A stretch of DNA of 64,000 bases, from NCBI RefSeq assembly GCF_001679665.1, contig NZ_CP013244.1, positions 1,178,001 through 1,242,000 on the forward strand. Reading direction: 5' to 3'. Positions 60,071-64,000 of the stretch are shown here, piece after piece. The translations under genes and the position numbers were made by a program. Source of the DNA: Candidatus Viadribacter manganicus. GTDB lineage: Bacteria > Pseudomonadota > Alphaproteobacteria > Caulobacterales > Aquidulcibacteraceae. Under the pieces are notes generated by a model, which saw only the letters and a program-made list of their open reading frames with translations, did no database searches and was not told the origin of the DNA. How positions within the stretch are numbered: position 1 is the stretch's first letter; each line of letters opens with the position of its first letter.

Positions 60071-60147
60071 TCGTCGGACCCTCAAAATTTACCGGTCGTT
60101 TGCAATTTCAGGAGCTTCTGCGAGCAGGTTTTTTCTAGGGGCGGTCA

Positions 60148-60684
60148 GTGGCGACGCTGAACGACATTCACGTGCTGGTTGTCGACGACAACAAGCAAAT
60201 GCGCTTTCTCGTGCGCTGCCTGCTGCGCGCTGGCGGCATCAACAAAGTCACTGAAGCAGAAACCGGTGGCCAGGCGCTTGAGATCATGAGCGCCCGCCTC
60301 ATCGATCTGATCATCGTCGATTGGAAGATGTCGCCACTGGACGGCCTGGCGTTCACGCAAATGATCCGCCGCAATCATAACAGCCCCAATCCGTACGTGC
60401 CGATCCTCATGCTGACCGCGCATACTGAAACGTCACGCGTGACAGCCGCGCGCGACGCCGGCGTCAGCGGCTTCGTGCGCAAACCGATCAGCGCACGCCT
60501 GCTGTTTGATCGCATCTCAAGCGTGCTGACCGACACACGCATGTTCGTTCGCACTGAAGGCTATTTCGGTCCGGACCGGCGCTTTGGACAGGACCCGCAC
60601 TATGCCGGACCGCTTCGCCGCGAGTGCGACCGTGGCGGCGAAGAGGAATCGCTCGATCTCGACGATCTCCGCTGGAGCGCGTGA
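60148..60684 (+). CDS. single-domain response regulator with Gly-Pro-x-Arg-Arg tail
   Basis: 178 residues, GTG start. Receiver domain 1-130: Val-Val-Asp-Asp-Asn acidic pocket, phospho-acceptor Asp in Ile-Ile-Val-Asp-Trp-Lys-Met, Thr-Ala-His, and Lys in Val-Arg-Lys-Pro-Ile. No DNA-binding output domain; the tail (about 140-178) has Tyr-Phe-Gly-Pro-Asp-Arg-Arg, then Tyr-Ala-Gly-Pro-Leu-Arg-Arg, a motif common after alphaproteobacterial receivers. Probably signals by protein contact. No kinase gene adjacent. Confidence 0.9.
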   Translation: MATLNDIHVLVVDDNKQMRFLVRCLLRAGGINKVTEAETGGQALEIMSARLIDLIIVDWKMSPLDGLAFTQMIRRNHNSPNPYVPILMLTAHTETSRVTAARDAGVSGFVRKPISARLLFDRISSVLTDTRMFVRTEGYFGPDRRFGQDPHYAGPLRRECDRGGEEESLDLDDLRWSA

Positions 60685-60754
60685 GGCTGCAACGCGCGCT
60701 TGCTATGAATGGCGTCGCCGCGCAGGTTCCGGCCCGTTGCACGCGGGGAATAAA

Positions 60755-60970
60755 ATGATCCGAGCTTTGTTCTTGGCTTTAATCGTCACGCCGCTGCTCG
60801 CCGGCTGCGTGGTCACGGCGGTTGCCGGCGCGACCGGTGCGGTCGTGGGCGCGGCTGTTGGCGTCACCGGCGAGGTTCTCGAAGCCACCGTCGATGTCAC
60901 CGGCGCTGTCGTAGACGCCGCGATCCCCGGTGACGACGATGACGATAAGGACGATGACGACAACCGGTAA
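60755..60970 (+). CDS. small lipoprotein with acidic tail
   Basis: 71 residues from ATG at 60755 after GGGGAA. Lipobox Leu-Leu-Ala-Gly-Cys at about 14-18. The rest alternates Val/Gly/Ala/Thr (Gly-zipper-like: Val-Gly-Ala-Ala-Val-Gly) and ends with a tail of ten Asp and one Lys before Asn-Arg. The tail may bind divalent cations or basic surface partners. No recognised family. Confidence 0.65.
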   Translation: MIRALFLALIVTPLLAGCVVTAVAGATGAVVGAAVGVTGEVLEATVDVTGAVVDAAIPGDDDDDKDDDDNR

Positions 60971-61058
60971 AACTTGGCCAACGTTGTGACGCGAACGTGA
61001 GTGGTCAACGCGCGAACCGCTGGCATATTTGGGTCAATCAACGCTGAGGGAGCCGCCT

Positions 61059-61550
61059 ATGCGCATTCGTTACCTGCTCGCTGGAGCTGCAGTTTTCGCA
61101 TTCGCAGCACCGGCCTGGGCGCAATCGACGCCCGTCTCCTTCTCTGCGGAATTCCAAACCTCGCTCGAAGAAGATTTGGGCGTGCGTGAAGGCGAAGTGC
61201 TTCGCACAGCCGTCACCGAAGCGATCGCGCACGAACTGGGGCAGCGCGGCATTTCGAGCCAAGGGCTTAGCATCGATGTGACGATCGTCGATGCCGAACC
61301 GAACCGGCCGACGATGCAGCAGCTCTTCGATGAGCCGTCTCTCGATTCCAGCTCGATCTCGATCGGCGGCGCCGAGCTTCGTGCAGTGCTGCACAATGCC
61401 TCCGGCCAAACGAGCGAGGTTACCCATCGCCGGTACAATCATTCGCTCGCGGATTTGAACGGCCCGGCTTCGACTTGGACTGAAGCGCGCCGCGCCATTC
61501 GTCAGTTCGCCGTGAAAGTCGCCGACGCTTACGTCGCTACCCCGCGATAA
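61059..61550 (+). CDS. secreted protein of unknown function
   Basis: 163 residues from ATG at 61059 after GAGGGAG. Signal peptide ending Ala-Trp-Ala-Gln at about 19-22. The mature part has alternating helices and strands, with Ser-Ile-Ser-Ile-Gly-Gly-Ala-Glu-Leu, then Val-Thr-His-Arg-Arg-Tyr-Asn-His. Looks like a small periplasmic protein; no family recognised. Confidence 0.65.
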   Translation: MRIRYLLAGAAVFAFAAPAWAQSTPVSFSAEFQTSLEEDLGVREGEVLRTAVTEAIAHELGQRGISSQGLSIDVTIVDAEPNRPTMQQLFDEPSLDSSSISIGGAELRAVLHNASGQTSEVTHRRYNHSLADLNGPASTWTEARRAIRQFAVKVADAYVATPR

Positions 61551-61559
61551 GTCGCCAAG

Positions 61560-61620
61560 CGCCGGGGCGGGCTCTAGGTCCTCTTCCTCGTTGCCCTACC
61601 CGCCCTGGCGCGTTTTCTCT
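61560..61620 (+). terminator. long-loop terminator between convergent genes
   Basis: CGCCGGGGCGGG (61560-61571) pairs with CCCGCCCTGGCG (61599-61610) with one G-T pair, 27-base loop, then CGTTTTCTCT. Lies between the secreted-protein gene and queC, which converge. Confidence 0.6.
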
Positions 61621-61629
61621 CCAAAATGC

Positions 61630-62322
61630 TTATTTAGCGCCAAATTCGCGCCATCCATTGGCGCGGAGTTCGCAGGCTGGGCACACGCCGCAGCCATAAC
61701 CCCAAGCGTGGCGCAAAGAGCGATCGCCCTCGTAACAAGTGTGGCTGTGTTCAAGGATCGCGTCGACAAGAGACGCCCCGCCAAGATCGTGCGCGAGCCC
61801 CCATGTTTGCGCTTTGGTCAGTTGCATCAGCGGCGTTGCGACGGTGACCGGCGTTGCAAGACCGAGCGAAAGCGCTTGTTGCATCGCGTCGATGGTATCG
61901 CGCCGGCAGTCGGGATAGCCAGAAAAGTCGGTCTCACACATGCCGCCGATAAGCGTGTCCGCACCGCGGCGATAGGCGTGCGCAGCGGCGACCGAGAGGA
62001 ACACCAGGTTGCGGCCGGGCACGAAGGTGCTGGGCAAGCCGCTCTCAGTCATCTCGATGGCGCGATCAGCGGTGAGCGCGCTTTCGGCTAAAGCGCCGTA
62101 GCCTGCAAGATCGACGACAACATCGCCGCCTAGCCGCGCGGCCCATTCGGGCCCGATCCCCGCGATCGCGGAGCGGAGAATTGGGCGCTGGCCCATCTCG
62201 ACGGCGTGGCGCTGGCCGTAAGCGAAGCCAATTGTCTCCACCCGGTCGAATTTTGAGAGCGCCCAGGCAAGGCAGGTGGCAGAATCTTGGCCCGCAGAGA
62301 ACAATACCAACGCCGCGCTCAT
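61630..62322 (-). CDS. queC: 7-cyano-7-deazaguanine synthase
   Basis: 230 residues. Makes preQ0 from carboxy-deazaguanine and ammonia with ATP. The PP-loop reads Ser-Ala-Gly-Gln-Asp-Ser-Ala-Thr, with Ala for the more common Gly in Ser-Gly-Gly-x-Asp-Ser. The zinc site is Cys-Tyr-Glu-Gly, then [10 protein letters not shown]. It supplies the queuosine route that ends in queG at the other end of the window. A TATAAG box on its strand sits 6 bases before the ATG, which could mean a leaderless transcript. Confidence 0.95.
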   Translation of the reverse strand: MSAALVLFSAGQDSATCLAWALSKFDRVETIGFAYGQRHAVEMGQRPILRSAIAGIGPEWAARLGGDVVVDLAGYGALAESALTADRAIEMTESGLPSTFVPGRNLVFLSVAAAHAYRRGADTLIGGMCETDFSGYPDCRRDTIDAMQQALSLGLATPVTVATPLMQLTKAQTWGLAHDLGGASLVDAILEHSHTCYEGDRSLRHAWGYGCGVCPACELRANGWREFGAK

Positions 62323-62693
62323 CGCCCGCTTATAGCAGGGCCCGAGTCGGGCCTCGCAAGAGTCCGAACCTCAACCCAAAGGCACAATTGCTCAAAAATT
62401 TACACCTTTTGGTTGCAAATTGGCGCCGCTTGCATGTCGCATAGGCCAAACGGCCTAGACAATTGTGAGGCTGCCTTAGGGTGACTGTGACCGCGCCGCC
62501 TCAGGGGCTCAACGCCATGACGCGAGCGTCAAGTTATACCATCCAGACCCGTTGACACTTAAGGGCTTAACCCCTGCTATGCGCACTTGGACAGGTTAGG
62601 GCGCGGGGGGAGCACCCGCTCGTCAGCCCGACCACGCCTATGGTCTGCCGCGGACACCCAACAGAAGGTGATCCGGGCACTGGGAGGACGGCG
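62323..62693. other. 371-base intergenic region between queC and the TonB-dependent receptor gene
   Basis: No gene seen. It has an AT-richer part around 62380-62425, a perfect TAGGCC-AAAC-GGCCTA hairpin at 62442-62457, and the receptor promoter at 62552-62580. About 107 bases of leader separate the predicted start from the receptor ATG, with no recognised riboswitch fold. Confidence 0.5.
62552..62580 (+). promoter_or_regulatory. sigma-70-type promoter of the TonB-dependent receptor, with a palindrome in the spacer
   Basis: TTGACA (62552-62557), 17-base spacer, TGCTAT (62575-62580). The spacer holds TTAAG-GG-CTTAA (62559-62570), an inverted repeat between the two boxes, well placed for a repressor. 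Such control of outer-membrane receptors by nutrient-responsive repressors is common; which regulator is unknown. Confidence 0.65.
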
Positions 62694-64000
62694 ATGAGCA
62701 AAAAGTCAAATTGGGGTCGGATTCTGCTGTCGGGCGCGTCGCTCGCAGCTATGGGGGCGCTGGCGTCACCTGCTCTGGCTCAAGATGCAGATGAAGTAAC
62801 GGACGAAATCGTCGTGACGGCCACGGGCCGCGCCTCGGCGATCCAAGACGTTCCGCTGGCCGTTACGGCCGTGAGCGGCGAGCAACTGGAAAATTCAGGC
62901 GTGCAGGATCTGCGCGACGTTACGCAAGTTGCTCCCTCGCTCTCAATGGGCACGGGCCAATCAAACTCCTCGGGCACAATCGTCCGCATCCGCGGCATTG
63001 GCACGGGCTCGGATAACCCGGGCTTCGAAGGCGCGGTCGGCATTTTCATCGACGGCGTTTATCGCTCACGCGCTGGTGCGGCTCTCGCCGACTTGCCCGA
63101 ACTTGAGCGCGTCGAAGTTCTCCGCGGCCCGCAAGGCACGCTGTTCGGCCGCAACACGTCTGCCGGCGCCATCAGCGTCGTGTCGTCGGGCCCGAGCTTC
63201 GAGCCTGGCATGTACATCGAAGGCGCCTATGGCTTCGATGACCTTGAAGAAGTTGGCCTTGAAGCTGGCGTCAACGTGCCGGTTAGCGATTCGCTCGCGT
63301 TCCGCGTTGACGGCGTCATTCGCGATCGCGGTGGCTACATCACAGACGCCATCAGCGGCGATGACATCAACAGCTCGAGCCGCTGGTCTGCGCGCGCGCA
63401 AGCCCTTCTTGACATCACGCCGGACGCTTCGGTCCGCTTCATTCTCGACGCCGCCGAAAGCGACGCAGTTTGCTGCGGCGCCGTGCTGGTGAACGCGGGC
63501 ACAACCTCAGCGCTGATCTCTGCGCTGACGGCGGGCACCGGCGTTCTCACAAGCCCGGCTGAAGATCGCCGCATGACCGTTACGCCAGGCCGCGGCTATG
63601 GTGAAACGACGGACGAAATCGGCTTCTCGGGCCAACTCGATTGGGATCTTGGCGGCGTCAACCTCACCTCGATCACGGCGGTGCGCGATTGGAACGCTGA
63701 GCGCGATCAAGACGTGGATTTCACCTCTGCAGATATCGCCTATCGGGACGGTCTTGAGATCAGCATCTCGAACCTGACCCAAGAGTTCCGCCTGCAGGGC
63801 GAGACTGGTCCGGTGAACTGGCTCGTCGGCTTGTTCTACTCGCAAGAAGAAATCGACACGACGGATCGCATCCAGCAAGGCTCGCAAGCTTCGCTGTTCG
63901 CAAACCTCGCGGTTTCTTCAGGTCACACGGCGCCGGAACTGTTCAACTTCTCGGCCCAACCGTCGATCTTCCAAGGCGTTGCGCTCACGAGCTTCGCAGC
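62694..64000 (+). CDS. TonB-dependent receptor, N-terminal part
   Basis: Open to the window end (435 codons seen). Signal peptide ending Ala-Leu-Ala-Gln at about 27-30; a TonB-box-like Asp-Glu-Ile-Val-Val-Thr-Ala at about 37-43; plug domain (about 50-170) with Arg-Ile-Arg-Gly-Ile-Gly, Gly-Ile-Phe-Ile-Asp-Gly-Val-Tyr and Arg-Gly-Pro-Gln-Gly-Thr-Leu-Phe-Gly-Arg-Asn; then barrel strands. A Cys-Cys pair (Ala-Val-Cys-Cys-Gly) lies near residue 260. Imports a nutrient with TonB energy. GGGAGG precedes the ATG. Substrate cannot be told; Caulobacterales carry many. Confidence 0.95.
   Translation, partial: MSKKSNWGRILLSGASLAAMGALASPALAQDADEVTDEIVVTATGRASAIQDVPLAVTAVSGEQLENSGVQDLRDVTQVAPSLSMGTGQSNSSGTIVRIRGIGTGSDNPGFEGAVGIFIDGVYRSRAGAALADLPELERVEVLRGPQGTLFGRNTSAGAISVVSSGPSFEPGMYIEGAYGFDDLEEVGLEAGVNVPVSDSLAFRVDGVIRDRGGYITDAISGDDINSSSRWSARAQALLDITPDASVRFILDAAESDAVCCGAVLVNAGTTSALISALTAGTGVLTSPAEDRRMTVTPGRGYGETTDEIGFSGQLDWDLGGVNLTSITAVRDWNAERDQDVDFTSADIAYRDGLEISISNLTQEFRLQGETGPVNWLVGLFYSQEEIDTTDRIQQGSQASLFANLAVSSGHTAPELFNFSAQPSIFQGVALTSFA

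Noticed and set aside
62323..62420. preQ1 riboswitch in front of queC
   Set aside because: Checked the minus-strand leader for the short preQ1 fold; the C-rich loop and A-rich tail are not there, and a TATAAG box close to the ATG suggests almost no leader.
1..64000. CRISPR arrays, tRNA, rRNA, integrases, insertion sequences
   Set aside because: No regularly spaced repeats, no tRNA-like cloverleaf and no transposase or integrase motifs were noticed on either strand; a dedicated scan was not possible.

Overview
The window is GC-rich bacterial chromosome with tightly packed genes, many ATGA/GTGA/TTGA stop-start overlaps and frequent GTG or TTG starts. Gene content points to an alphaproteobacterium, most likely in or near Caulobacterales/Hyphomonadaceae (an inference; no rRNA or marker tree is available). 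The evidence is petABC, an NDUFA9-like protein, zapA with a small upstream partner followed by 6S RNA and ygfA, a gap-pgk-class I fba run, a moxR-DUF58-DUF4159 block divergent from DUF1285-nudix-cca, and a large TonB-dependent receptor. I see no phage, integrase, transposase, CRISPR array, rRNA or tRNA. It reads as core genome with small accessory inserts.

Layout. 1-7.5 kb: end of an alpha/beta hydrolase, small secreted or lipoprotein genes, a rhodanese, an SPFH-like protein, the peptidoglycan glycosyltransferase MtgA and the queuosine enzyme QueG. 7.6-13.6 kb: glutamate synthase gltD-gltB. 13.7-18.5 kb: uppP, DUF488, an NDUFA9-like protein with a membrane partner, a secreted protein with a duplicated module, and YebC. 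18.6-20.7 kb: a zincin metallopeptidase translationally coupled to a D-Ala-D-Ala-ligase-like ATP-grasp enzyme. 20.7-22.9 kb (minus): microprotein, zapA, cold-shock-like/DUF805 fusion, 6S RNA with its own promoter, a palindromic repeat, ygfA. 23-30 kb: gap, small membrane proteins around a DUF1993 protein, pgk, glutathione peroxidase, class I aldolase, DUF805, thiE. 30-36 kb: DUF1003, cytochrome P450, a TIR protein with an unfamiliar C-terminal module, an OPT transporter, a ClpP-type protease, alpha carbonic anhydrase. 36.6-41.7 kb: SleB-type wall hydrolase, CPBP protease, and petABC in which cytochrome b carries an extra periplasmic segment. 41.8-45.1 kb: trmL, hemF, DUF4328, acyltransferase. 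45.2-54.9 kb: cca-lipoprotein-nudix-DUF1285 facing away from moxR-DUF58-BatA/DUF4159-VWA. 54.9-64 kb: GNAT, MFS, SDR, META, pirin, a single-domain response regulator, small secreted proteins, queC, and the first 1.3 kb of a TonB-dependent receptor with a clear sigma-70-type promoter.

Working together: central carbon metabolism (gap, pgk, fba), nitrogen assimilation (gltBD), respiration (petABC), haem (hemF), thiamine (thiE), folate (ygfA), queuosine (queC, queG) and envelope growth (uppP, mtgA, wall hydrolase) are all represented. The best candidates for something not well described are the metallopeptidase/ATP-grasp pair, the TIR protein with its C-terminal module, the roughly 100-residue periplasmic insertion in cytochrome b, and the zapA-microprotein/cold-shock-DUF805/6S RNA locus. 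Several intergenic regions carry nested GC-rich palindromes that look like dispersed repeats.
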